DNA of 64,000 bases from NCBI GenBank assembly GCA_034401135.1, contig JAWZSP010000003.1, forward strand, positions 2,666,001 to 2,730,000, read 5' to 3'. The position numbers and the translations under genes were made by a program. The notes below the pieces were generated by a model, which saw nothing but the letters and a program-made list of their open reading frames with translations, was not told the origin of the DNA and did not search any database. Of this stretch, positions 34,006 through 46,200 are shown piece after piece; position 1 is the first letter of the stretch, and every line of letters starts with the position of its first letter. Source of the stretch: Volutella citrinella. Taxonomy: Eukaryota; Ascomycota; Sordariomycetes; Hypocreales; Nectriaceae.

Positions 34006-35241
34006 GAGCGATGACATTGATTCCCCATGCGCATGGATAATGACAGGCCAGGCATTCGTATTACTGGCGGCCACGACAGCCTCAGAATGAGTCATGAGTT
34101 TATGATCGGATTACTGAACAATTTAGCATGTATCAAACATTCATTCCCTCCTTACCTTTCCATTCCAAGTCAACCACCAAGCGGAGCCGCTGTTTCCTCC
34201 GGCAGGTGCGATTGTGAGGTTCCATCACAGGCTTGACGGTGGCGACCTGAAATCTCAATCCATCATGCCAGTTAATCAGTGAAGTTCAGACACGTTTCCA
34301 GTGCGTGTAAGCGGGCATTTGGCAAATCGTCGGGCGATGATGTGAGGCTGTTGTGGAACCAACAGGTCTCGGGCTGAGCGCAGATCCATGTGCAGGTGCG
34401 TGGGTGCCATCTTGCCGCCAAGTGCACTCAGCCTCAGTGGCTCCATAAGCCAAGCGGCCCAAGCCACGGTCCACTGCAACGAACGGGTGGCTTCGAACGG
34501 CTGGGGAGCACGCTACAGGCGGGGCGGGCCAACCGTCTCACGTCAGACCTCAAGGTTGCATCCCGATCGACTTCTGGGCATATTCTATTCTATTTATTTT
34601 ATTTTCTCGAGAAAACCTCTTCCCGCTCCCTCGTGCTGCGTACGGCCAGCTCTCTACAATAACGGCCTGTTTTTACCTAAGACAATCTATCCCAAGCTAC
34701 ATTACCTCAGGTACCAGGTATAGAGGGAATCAGGCCTGCGCAGCACGGGACAGATCAGATCCAATGGGGTAGTGACCTAGAGGTAAAGCTAGGGGGGGTC
34801 ACAGCGCGATAGGGCTGGCTGGGCCAATGCAACCACTCTCGTCATAGGGAACCTCCCACCAGTCAGCGTAGCAGTTTCCTCCCCTCAAAGGGGCTAATGC
34901 CTGTCGGCTGGCTCCCGTGTAGGCTCCCGTTCGGCGCCACAGCCTGGGCGTGCATTCCTAGCTGCCCAGTTGGGGAGGGGGGACCAGGAGCGCATGTGAC
35001 AAGACTACTGCGCCCTCCTTCTCCCTTCAATGTTTTAAGAATGCATTGATCCTCCTCGTGACGCGCATCACCTGGAGCCTCAAGTTCCTGAAGCACCAGA
35101 GAAAGCAAAGGGCAAGATCCAGACCAACTGCGCCTTTCGCCCAAAGGTAACTCAAAGTCGGGCCTACTAGGAGCATCCAGAACTTTTATCATATCAAACC
35201 TGTCAGCTTGGTTGCGGCTCCTCTCCCTCCCACTTCTCACG
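34006..35241. other. Intergenic (1.2 kb), no supported gene
   Basis: No recognisable gene. The 3' half includes C/T-rich sequence leading to the next start. Confidence 0.55.
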
Positions 35242-36906
35242 ATGCCTACAGGCACGACTGCACCTTCAACCTCCAAGGCCATCCGCAAGGCCAGCATTGA
35301 CAAGGCGACAAAGTACTACCGCTCGCAGGTGGGCGAGTCCTCCGTCATCAACTATTCTCACACAGACTTTCCTTGGAGGCTCTTCCTCAAGGATATCTAC
35401 TACTTCTTCGTATACAGCTGGGCGCTGCCATGGATCATCTGGCCGCTGGCCTCCAACGGGCCGAGCCACCTCAACGAGCTTTCTCTCACCTGGCAGAACG
35501 CATATTGTATCACCGTCCACTCCGTTCTTGTCGTCTTGCAGCTGTTGTTCCTCATATCCCTCCCTTTCAGCATTGTCTTACCCATCTGGATGGTGGCTGC
35601 GGGCATCGCTGGCTTCATGAGCCTCAACTGGGCGCTGTGCCGCTTGCTCAACGGCGGGGTGTCTACCTTCGAATCAGACAAGAAGTACACCGAAAACGAG
35701 CCCAAGCATGAAAACGAGCAGTGGGTGTTTCTCAACGGCGTGGCTGTCGGGTATGTAATTCTCTCTGGCCTGTTCTGCTACTACTTTGCCAAAATGCTAA
35801 GTTGAGATTCTAGACAGCATTGGATGATGGGAAACCTGAACCGGTTGGCACTCACTTTCAAACGCCCTATACTGGGCATTCACAACCCCACCTCGGGCAT
35901 CATCTTTGATATCATCGAGGTGCTAATCCAGCGAAATTTCGGTTACGCTACCAATGACGTGCGGGTAGGCTTCAGGGTCCTCAAGTCGGTCCTCTACGAC
36001 CCCTCCAAGAGCAAGGTTGTCCTCATTCTCCATTCCCAAGGCGCGATCGAGGGCGGTCTCATCCTGGACTGGCTCCTCCAGGAGCTTCCGCAAGATTTGC
36101 TGTGCAAGTTGGAGGTGTACACGTTCGGCAGCGCCGCTAACCACTTCAACAACCCGAGTCGGCACATGGCCTCCCAGGAACTCATGCAGAAAAAGCCACT
36201 CGAGGCCCTTGGTAGCGTCATCACCGAGACGACACTTGAGTCGCCCATCCACTCTCCTGAGAACCATATGCCGAACGGCAAGAGGAGCGTCAGCATCAAA
36301 ATCCCACCATCCTTGCCAAACGCGGAATCATCTCTCGTGTCCACTAGGTCATTCTCTGCTGCAGACGACAAGGCCATCAGCCATGTTGAGCATTACGCCC
36401 ACAGCACCGACTTTGTCGCCATCTGGGGTGTCCTCCATTTCGCAACCAATGCCGTGGGCTCTCCCCAGCTCCCCCGCTTCCTCGGGCGACTGTTTGCTCG
36501 TTCCAATGTGGTCGGCGGCCACCAGCTCAACCAGCACTACATGGACGGCATGTTTCCGCTAAAGTATGACGACAAGAAGAAGGAGTGGACTGGCGCCGAT
36601 GAAGACAATGAGTTTATGAACGAAGTCGTCAAAGCTGGCGAGGAGGGCGAGGCCATGTCCAACGTCCGCGAGGCCTTCGACTTTACCTGGGCAGGCTCAG
36701 ACGGATTCGGAACGGGTGATATATCCACACCTGTCGAGGTGCACGGCATCTCCAACAAGAACAAGGATAAGATCAATGGCGGGTCCGTGGAAGTCAAGGT
36801 CAAGGATCTAAGTCGTCTGTGGGCATATAGGAACGGAATGAGTCCTCCAGAGAAACCCCCAGCGCTGGTTACGCAGGGAGGATTGGTGCGCAATCCCACA
36901 TTGTAG
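35242..36906 (+). CDS. Fungal membrane protein with alpha/beta-hydrolase-like HSQG motif
   Basis: Exons 35242-35750 and 35814-36906 encode 533 residues. The 63-bp intron has a GTATGT donor and CTAG acceptor. Of the two nearby AGs, only the first keeps frame, and it gives GVAVGQHWMMGN. Two or three hydrophobic segments lie at about 50-75 and 90-140. After them comes VVLILHSQGAIEGGL, whose Ser244 sits in a nucleophile-elbow-like HSQGA, and a HYAHSTDFVAIWGVLHFATN segment that could supply an acid or base. This resembles fungal-specific proteins annotated as unknown or DUF676-like hydrolases. Lipid hydrolase activity is possible but not shown. The C-terminal 100 residues are polar. Confidence 0.8.
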
Positions 36907-38128
36907 AGATGTGATGGATGGGTAATGCTTCATGGTTGCAGTTGACTGGCCTAGTCGCTGGTACGCCGGGCAAGCGGGTAGGAGTTTTTAATCAGAAGAC
37001 GCTGCTAGGGGGTGGCAGCAAGATTGATAATACTAATCGCCCACAAAGATGACGTTTCGAGTCCCGATGGCCCCCGTGTCGTGCTAATTTGACTGATGCC
37101 GTTCCATCATCGTGAGACGCAATGTTCAAGTTACCCTAAGCTGGGAAACTGTGCTTATCTCACGAGGTCTCGGGCTAGCGAATTATATTTGTTATTGCTG
37201 CTGTTGATGTCATGGTACTGCATAGCCTTTTCCCGTAATAATTCTTCGCACATCAACAATAACCAGCAAGGGGTTCACTGTGCACCCGGCTCTGATAACG
37301 CGGTCCTATCTCAAACCGCCACCGCGGACGCCGACCGATGCACAGCATGACTTTGTGTTGCCAGTTATTTCACGACGCAATGTTTGTGTCGACTGATGCG
37401 ATAAGAGTCGCGTGTCCATTCCCATTCCCTGATCATCGCAATTTGTGGCCGGACGACCAACAACTCGCCCACTCCGATCGGCACCTGTTAGCCCTGACTC
37501 GCCCAGATATCGTATCCGTCTTATGGTATCCTGCGGTGCAGTCCGACATGGACCAGGTCTGCAGATCCAGGGACGTCAATTTACAGGGACCCTCGTCTAG
37601 CGTCAACACCAACATCCTTCAGCTTTTTTTTTGTGCGCCCCTACGTCATCCGGAAGGACTATGCCACCATCATCCAAAGGGGTTTTCTGCCAAGAGATCG
37701 GTGGCTGGCCGCTTGGCACGGTACAACAATCACACGGCCCGGAGCTCAGGCTTGTAGCATGCAGCACAGCATTGTTGTTGCACGTCGGACACTTATCTTA
37801 TGAAATGGTCCATTGGCTATCTATCCAGTGTGACGTCCATGGTGCGCCTGTCCCACCTTCGTCGCATCTGCCGACGACCTCAGTCAGGGTCTAATCTATT
37901 GGTATTTCTATGAGCAAAAATTCATCAGATAACAAGCGCATGGCCTTGGTGTTATGAAATCATGCCACAACACCGTGCGGCCGGCGCCATATGGAACTGC
38001 TCTGTGTATCGAAAACCCGATTTCAATGCTCCTCGGTGTCTGTTTCAAGGGCTGGTACCCTGCGTCATCTAGGGGTTCATAATTCATAGCGTAAAAAAAC
38101 GCTCTGGAGACAAAATGTCAAAAATTGT
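36907..38128. other. Intergenic between convergent genes, no supported gene
   Basis: About 1.2 kb. Short open frames show no recognisable domain. Confidence 0.55.
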
Positions 38129-39052
38129 TCAGTCCTTGGACTTGTGCATGCTGCCAGTGACATAGTTCTCCTCAAGGGCGTCGATAGTAGCGATATCCTC
38201 AGGAGCCAGGTCAAAGTCAAAGCTATCCAGGTTGCTCTGGATGCGGTGGGCAGTCAAGCTCTTGGGAAGGACGACGTTGCCGCGGGCAGCATTCCAGTTC
38301 AGGAGAACCTGGGCCGCAGTTCGGTCGTACTTCTCGGCAATGGCGTTGATGGTGGGGTCCTCGAGCTTGTTGCCCCGGGCCAGAGGAGAGTAGGCCTCGA
38401 TCTTGATGCCGTTCTTGTTGCAGAGGTCGACGAGAGCCTGTCGCTGACAGAAGGGGTGGACCTCGACCTGGTTGACTGCAGGGACAACCGAGGCTTTCTC
38501 AAGAAGGCTCTCAATGTGGGCAGCACCAAAGTTGGAGACACCAATGGACTTGACCTTGCCTAGACGTTGGGCAGTCTCGAGGGCGCGCCAGCTCTCCAGC
38601 CGCTTCTCTTCGTCCTCAGCGGGAGAGTGGATCAGGTAGAGGTCGAGATACTCGAGGCCAAACTTCTCCAGGGATGAACAGAGGGCATTGAAGGTGGCCT
38701 CATAGCCATGGTCCGAGTCCCACAGCTTGGAGCAGACGAAGACCTCCTCGCGAGGGGTCCCGGTTCGCTCAAGCCATCGACGGATGGCTCGACCACAGGC
38801 CTCCTCGTTGGCGTAGCGGGCGGCAGAGTCGATGTGACGGTAGCCAGCGTCCAGCGCGGCCGTGACAGCATCTTCGGTCTCCTGCCCATTGGGGGCTTTG
38901 TAGACGCCAAGAGCCACTTGAGGAATCTCATTTCCATCGTTGAGGGTGATGGAAGCAACAGAGCTGTTGCGAGCCCGGCTCTGTACTGGCACAGGCTTAA
39001 CAAAGATCTGACGATCAGGGGAGGCATCGGGGGTAATGGCAACGGGAGCCAT
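38129..39052 (-). CDS. Aldo-keto reductase
   Basis: This is a single exon of 307 residues. The start is ATG 39052-39050 in good context (TCATGGCT); the frame extends upstream but without another ATG. The AKR tetrad is Asp75, Tyr80, Lys109 and His142, with DAGYRHIDSAARYANEEACG as the family signature. LPKSLTAHRIQSN near the C-terminus binds NADP(H). An N-terminal extension of about 30 residues precedes the barrel. Sequence motifs place it with general aldehyde/ketone reductases (GCY1/YPR1-like), not with the xylose reductase at 26-27 kb. An AT-rich ATATTTAA element lies about 165 bp upstream. Confidence 0.9.
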   Translation of the reverse strand: MAPVAITPDASPDRQIFVKPVPVQSRARNSSVASITLNDGNEIPQVALGVYKAPNGQETEDAVTAALDAGYRHIDSAARYANEEACGRAIRRWLERTGTPREEVFVCSKLWDSDHGYEATFNALCSSLEKFGLEYLDLYLIHSPAEDEEKRLESWRALETAQRLGKVKSIGVSNFGAAHIESLLEKASVVPAVNQVEVHPFCQRQALVDLCNKNGIKIEAYSPLARGNKLEDPTINAIAEKYDRTAAQVLLNWNAARGNVVLPKSLTAHRIQSNLDSFDFDLAPEDIATIDALEENYVTGSMHKSKD

Positions 39053-42000
39053 GATGAACAGAGACAGAGGATATGTTGGACGAAAGACGCTAAAGTGTTT
39101 GAACTGTGGACTGAAAGCAGAGTACGTAGAGCTCCTGAGCTGTGTGATAGATGGAAAGTCTTGAAGAGCTGAGATGGAACATCGAAGCAATCCCGAAACC
39201 GGGGGATGCCCCTGGGTCTTAAATATTTGGGCAAAGTGGCAGGAAGCACCTGCTCAGTGGGCATTCATGCTCTAACTGGCTTGCTGGATGGACCAGCTTG
39301 CTGAGCAGGTAACCGGGCTCAAGGAGACGGGCGACTCTCGTTCTCTGTCACACACCATCGGGAGCGTGTACCACTGTACTGGCGTCGTTGCACCGTGTAC
39401 AACACTGCCTCCGTCAGGCTCGACGCCGGTGTGGATCCCGACGATTCCCGTTGATGGCGCTTCCAAGGGCGGCAAAGAGTAACACAGTACTACTGTACGA
39501 ACTCTAGGGGTATGGAGGTACAGGACTTGTGCGAAGTTCACGGGCAGCTGTGGAGACTGGTGGAGAGGCTGGCGATAACGAAGCTGCGGTATTTTATCTT
39601 GAGATCCAGTGTTTACCTTCGTGTCTCCAGTCCTAGTTGGAGGAGCATGTCAGGGATTCATAAGATGGCGGTAGGATGACGGCACGGTGGGGTCCTGAAT
39701 GGGTGCGGCGCGTTTCCTTGGGGTTTAGAATGGTACAAACTGACTGCTGTTTGCAATCCTGTGAGACGAGGCTCCACTCCTAGATGGAGACGTCGAATAT
39801 CAACTTCAGCGAGGTTGGCGACGGGCATTGAAGTTGACATGGACAATCTGGTAGTCAGACGTGCGCGATGGTGGAGAATGACTAGGACAGGAGAGGTAGC
39901 TGTAGGAGAGTCTGGAGGCAGGCCGGCAATGTTTTCGCGAGGCGTAGTGGGTGACAAAAAACACGGGACGTTGCCGAAAATAAACGGGGCGTGGAGTTGA
40001 AGACGGCGCATCCAACGGTGCTCTCGTCGAGGCCGTTTACTGATGGGCACGATGGCCGTGGGCACTTCCGTTAATTCGGTGGAGCATCGTGAGTTTCAAA
40101 CGCTCTGGGGTGCGGAGGAGGAGTCGTGGACCTGGAGTAGAACTGGAGCCCTTCGCAGAGGCCGCGGAGGAGGATCACTTGGGGAACACAATAGTGGGTA
40201 TCAGCGTGGCAAAGGCGGGAGAAAACAGTGGAATTGTGGGATGGTGGAGGATGATGAGACACAGCTTTGGCCATGTCCTGTCGGTCTGATGGCTGAGAAT
40301 GAGAAGGTATCCATCCGTCCACTCGTTGATGAATCGCGGTTGACGGGAGCCAGTCGCTGGGAAGGTGCAGGTGTAAGACGGACGCTAGGATGCGGTAGTG
40401 CGGGGACAGCACCAAGCACTGTGTTTGACACGCACCAGGATCCCCTGTGTACAGTGCCAGCTATGGCCAATAGGCAGCTGGCCAAATTGCTTCACCAGCT
40501 GCAAGCCTCTGCTGTCCAAGGTACCTTACAGTGCTGTGCCGCTCGCCCAGCGTCATCCCTGCAGACACCGCGAACGCAGTTCCAGAACCGCCGCACCCCT
40601 GGAGCCCAGTCCAGCAAGACGAGACGGCAGTGGCGGCTGCTCACTGTTTTTTGGTGGCACATTGGTTGGCACAGTCGTAACTTGTGAGACCAGCCTGTAC
40701 GGCTAGCGGCGCTCCGTTATCAAAGCAGGGTCCACCATTTTGCAGCCATCGCTCCGTTCCTGCTACCGGCCGCCTAAACGGCGCGTCTCATAGGCTCTAG
40801 CGGCAGCCGTGACGCCCACCGCAATACGCCGGTGGCCCCACGTTGCTGCCGCTCAGGATTTTGGACGGAGACGGGCATCCCTTCCCCCTTGTAGCGTCAG
40901 TTTTTAACCGAACGAAACCGGGTCCGCCCTACCACTGACATCGCATGCGCGGGAACCATCCATTACACACACCGTGCCCACCAAGGATTACCTTCGTCTC
41001 GGATACAAACGACGTAATGTACGGGACAGGAAAATGCAGCCAAGCAAAGCTTCCGAATGGGTTCTTGCTGCTTCCCAAGCCCACCAAGCCCCTGAACAGC
41101 GCTGGCCCAGCTGTCCACATCATGTTTCGGCTTCGAGAAAGAACCCACCTTCAGCGGAGCGATGAGATGAAGACTACTGCTGGAGATAGAATGCATTTGC
41201 GGCCAGGACAGCTAGATGCCCCGTCGTTGCCGTCGTCGTTGAGGGTCAACATCAAGACACTTCGCCCTTCTCAATGCATACCCTATTGGCCTGGGTGGGA
41301 AGACCGAAAATGCACCCTGGCACACGGGCTTGGCAAACGTGGTTGGTCCAGACTCCCAGATCGAGCCTTGAGAGGCTGAGTCTCGGCCGTCAGCCAGAGT
41401 GAGCACCTATGCAGTCCTGCATACATGGTCCAGTTTCCAGGGTCCCGTCGGTATTGTTGGATGCGGGCTCCCACCCAATCGAAACCAGGCGACCCTTGAC
41501 ATCTCACCGGTGGCTTTGCCAAGGATGATGTAGCATTGCCGTGGTTCGGGTTTGCTGCCGTATTCTCAGCGACTACGGCGGCATTGATCATTTTCCCGGC
41601 CCTGGTTTTGCGGCTCTTTGTAAGGCCCAGTCTAACCGCACTCGGGTACGAATCTAGGAAGTTGTCCGATTTTCAGGGAGGCGATCGACATTTCCTGGCT
41701 CACGTCGCTTTGGCCAAGCCAGATCATCCCGTACAATGTCCAATCCTGGATGGACCTTCTGTCAGCTATGTCGGGCCTAACAACCCGACTTTTCGTACTG
41801 TATGATAGCTTAGCTGACGGAGGAGGCCTCATTACTGTATGTCCGCTCAGGGGGATTGACCGGAAAGGAAGACCAAGGTTGTCGCCGATACTTCGAGACG
41901 CCAGAAAGCTACGCCTCGCCATGTTCCATGGCTGTACTCTGGTTCTCGAAGGTTCTTACGGTTTGATGATGCACATGCTAACTGATCTCGCAGAGGGGAA

Positions 42001-43211
42001 GAAATAGTTGGGAGCTGGCGTACCTGAGTTAAGGGTAAGATTTTGTAAGCTTGGGAGCTACGTCTGCTATTCTACTCATTAGTATGTGGATGTGATATTC
42101 ACTGAATCAACTTCCACCTAGGCCATAACGACAAAGAACAAAACGAACCATTATCAATGTGTGATAGACACCCCGGGATCGTTACTTTGGACACTTGATG
42201 GTACTCAGTTGGACGCAACAGCACCCTCGACGACCAAAACATACATCGTACGTGCTGACTCGCCTTCTGCACATACGGCTGGAGCACCACGGCGCATTTC
42301 AACGTGAATAACACCTCACTGTCCAATTCATGTGCCTCATAAGACCATAACTACGCATTTTCCAATACGTCTCCACATGGTCCGTCACGAATCCATCGTC
42401 TTCGTACAGTATGGCAACCAAAAGCCCTCGGGCGTACCACGCATCAATCGGTTGGTAGCCGATAACCTGAGTATCGACAAGACTCTGCAGCATCCACCGT
42501 CGTCGCCGTCACTAAGGAGGCCCCACCACACACGGCCCCCTGTTGACAAGGCCTAGCTGCAGAGAGCTGTCTCATGTCGCGCTTCCCGATGACGTCGGTC
42601 CAGCGGTGCTGGGGCTAAGTCGGCGGTGGATTATCTCGGAGGGTCCATCGCCCCCACGCCGCCCTAGGGATGCGAGCTGGTCGCAGTTGGGTAAGCCTTT
42701 TGACCATGCAAAGCAAGCTAGGTCGAGTGAGCCCCCTTGAACCGTGCTACTGCAAAGCTGGGCGGTGGGAACTACGTAGTTGCGCTGAGAGGATACATGC
42801 TGTGGACGAGCCAAGCAATGTTCCCCTTGGTAAGAGCTTGGTAACAGAGGCAATCGTTGGGAGAGAAACAACGGCTAGCCGGTGATGGACGAAGTTCTAG
42901 CTGCCGAGAGACATATGGTGCCGGCAGCTTGTGTAGGAGCGGAAGAGAGAGTGTGTCAAAGTATCGTAGTCTATTCTATTGTCCACTACGTCTTCCAAAA
43001 ACACGCCATCATTTCCTGTCCGGTTACATGGGATGTAATATTCCAGCAATCTCCCAGCACTCCCAAGTCTCCAAAAGTGGTATCAATCATCTTTTCTTTT
43101 CGCAAAAAAAACCCACAATAACGCCCCTGCCATGAGCGAGTCCTCATCGGTGATGCACTAATAAAACAATGCTTTGGGGAAAATAACAAGAGCAGAATAG
43201 CAGGAACAGGA
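39053..43211. other. Long intergenic region (4.2 kb), no supported gene
   Basis: No intact gene was found. Two protein-like short stretches are noted in the findings: a membrane-segment-like frame near 41530-41630 (+) and a 64-codon frame at 42299-42493 (-). Neither has a convincing gene structure. Confidence 0.5.
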
Positions 43212-46200
43212 TTAGTACCTCGGATCCGGGGGCGGTGCTTCAATGCCCAACCCAACTAGAGGGCTCTTCGACCTCGACCTCGTCGGGGCACTGCCATCCT
43301 CATCTTCCAGCGTGACCTCGAGGGGATACTCGGGCAGCACAGGGGCGGGCGTGCGTCCGCGGCCGCGGCCGCGCGGCGACTGGCCAAACTCGACGACTTT
43401 CCCATTGACCCTTATGCCACCGGAGCCGGACCTGACCATGTCGTCGCCGCCGCTCGGGGGCACGGAGGCCGAGCGAGCAGCCACCTGCTCAGACGTCCAG
43501 GGGCCGGGATGGCGCTGGCGGTAGGTGGAATAGCTCGTCTGCGGCGGCGGCGTTTCTCCGACAGTGGCCGTGCGAGGCGACGGTTCCGTCGCCGTCATGG
43601 AGGGCGGCCGGCCGCGCAGGATGGGCATCCCGCCCGTCTGTGTGGGAGGGGCTGAGGCCGTGTGAGGGTCGCAGGTAGCAGTCTCGGGGTTGGACGAGGC
43701 ATTGCGAGACATCGGCTGCGAGGTGTACCCGTCGGGCCACCGGTTGGGGTGGTGAGCCGTCGAGGGCTGGAGGGTGCCGAAAGGAACACCGTCCACCAGG
43801 TAGCTGGACGTGGCCGTGTTGTAGTCGCTGTACTGGGTCGGCAGCGGCCGTTGATCATGAGGCACCGAGATCATCGAGCTGGTGGCATTCACGGTGAACG
43901 GCAGTCCTTCCGGAACCCAGCTGCTCAGGTCGGCGTTCGCGCCCGAGTCGGAATGGGACCCTAGGAGCTGGACCGAGGGCACGCCCCCGTGAGTGCTGCT
44001 GTGCAGCGGGAGGAAGGGGCCCTCCTCGATAGCTGGACCGTAGTGGTCGGTCTGCTCCGACTGAGTCGGCGGGAAGCTCGACGCGTTGAGGGTCGAGCTT
44101 TGGCTCAAGCTCGTTGCCGAGTGGATGTGGTGTAAGTGATCCGCGGCTGTGAACAGCGGGATGCTCGCAGCCTTGGGCGACTCGTAGATTTCCGGGGCTG
44201 GGCTTGACACTGCCGACGACATCTCGCCAGGCACGTTTTCCTGGCTGATGCTGACCTGTGGCGTGCTTGGTCTCTTTGTCGCCTCGCGCCATGCCACAAC
44301 TCGATCGCGGTAGTTCTTGCCCCGGTCATTGCCGCTCCTTATCCTTGGCTCGATGACTGGGACTGTCCTCTCGCGCCATGCGCCCGCTCGATCCGAGTAG
44401 CCAGTGCTCTGGTGCTTCACCACGGCACGATGCTGCTCTGGATTGGTGGCTCCGCCGCTGGCTTGTGGCCCCCTAGTCCATAAAGGTTCTTCGTCCTCGC
44501 CATACGGAGTGACCGGCCCGGGGATGATGTTATCGTGAGGATAAGGGGTGTGGTGGTTATGGGGATCATGCACATCGGGAAGCCCGGTCTTTGAGTTCAG
44601 TAGAAAGGGCTCCAGCTTCAGATTTCCATGGACTTGATCCACGGTATTCGATGACCTGACAGTGGGCGGTATCGTGAGGCTGTTGGTCCTCTGGAAGACA
44701 GAGATATGCGGGACCTTGGTATCCACGCCAGCTGACGCGGCAGAAATCTTCCTCGTGAGGATGGCCACGATCTCCTGGATGTTTTGATACCGGTAGGCTA
44801 GAGCCTGTTCTGCCGCCACCAAGGTGGGCGACGCCCGTTCAACCTTGCTAATGTGGCCCAATACCTTTCGGCACTGAGAGGCAAACCGCCGAAAATCATC
44901 GGGGAGTCCGATATCCGGATTCTTGGACACGCGAGAGATGCTCTCCTCGCACGACCTGCACAAGACGGCGGCTGCGCGCTCAAGCCAGAAATCGTACTGT
45001 GCCTCTCCCTCCTTCTTAAGGGTTGCGAGGAAGAAGGTCTGTACAATCGCATGGATCTTGAGTATGTCTAGAAGCTCCACGGATGAAGAGCTGTTGTGCG
45101 ATGTGTCATGGTCAGACTCGCTGGCAGATGGCACGTCCTCGATCTCATCACGCTCGATGAGAGCGAAGCGGATGAGAACCTTGAAAGTCTTGGTGAGGCT
45201 CGGCTTGCCTGTCGTGTCGTGTGTCCGGACGGGCGTGCGGTTGTCCAGGGCGTCGAGGCCGAATGCCAGCATCTCTACGGGGATGCGGCCCGTGAAGAAG
45301 GACAGGAGATACATGAGGTTCAGCGCGGCCGTCTCTCCGCGCTTCTGTAGCATATCCCTGACTCGATTGTAGGCGCCCAGGCCTCCAATCTGCGGGTGGC
45401 TATGGTATGATCGGGCATAGTTAGACAGGGGCTCTCTCGTAGCCGCCAGTTGCTTCGCAGCAGCGTGGACCGCGATGGGCAGGCACTCTACCAGGCGCAC
45501 AACGTTGAGGGCGTTCTGTAGGTCGCCGCGCGACCAAGGCTTTTTCTTGCCCATCTCGTCCAAGAGCATAACCTTGGCATCCTCTTCCTTAAGTGGCCCC
45601 AGCTCCAGCTTGCGGGGGCTATCAAACTTGTGATTTCCTGCAATTGAGCTGTCTGTCGAGGTGAAGATGAGGCTCGTGTTGTATGCGTCTGGTATACAGG
45701 CCTTCAGGCCGGGTGTGTCGTGGAGGGCGCCGTCGAGAATAAGCAGCCAATGTTCCGTCTGGCTCAGCCAGTCCCTGACTGCCTTGATGACTCTGGCTGC
45801 ATCTTGCAGGTCCGATTCGGATTGAAGCCTTAGCTTTTCGCGGATGAGTGGGTGTCGGGCCATCCGGAAGAAACCCTCCTCGAACTCCTCCTGTGACTTG
45901 CATCGAATCCAGAAGATCCCGCCGGAATAGTCATGCCTATGCTTGAATGCATACTCTCGAGCCAAGTGCGACTTGCCGCCACCCGGGATAGACCAAATCA
46001 GGACGGCAGATGTCCCCATTTCTCGGACATCTTCATCCATGAGCATCTGGTGCAGCTCTTCCAGCTCCTGCTCACGACCCTTGAAGTAAGAGTTGGGCCG
46101 AAACCGATCCGGGTGAACAAATATTGACCCATCTACACTTCTAACAAGATCATCCGTCGCAGCAGATGGCTGAGATGCGCCGGCTTGAGCAAAGGCTGGC

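Noticed and set aside
40043..40687. 214-codon plus-strand open frame
   Set aside because: No domain, signal peptide or consistent codon preference. It overlaps other similar-length frames on both strands.
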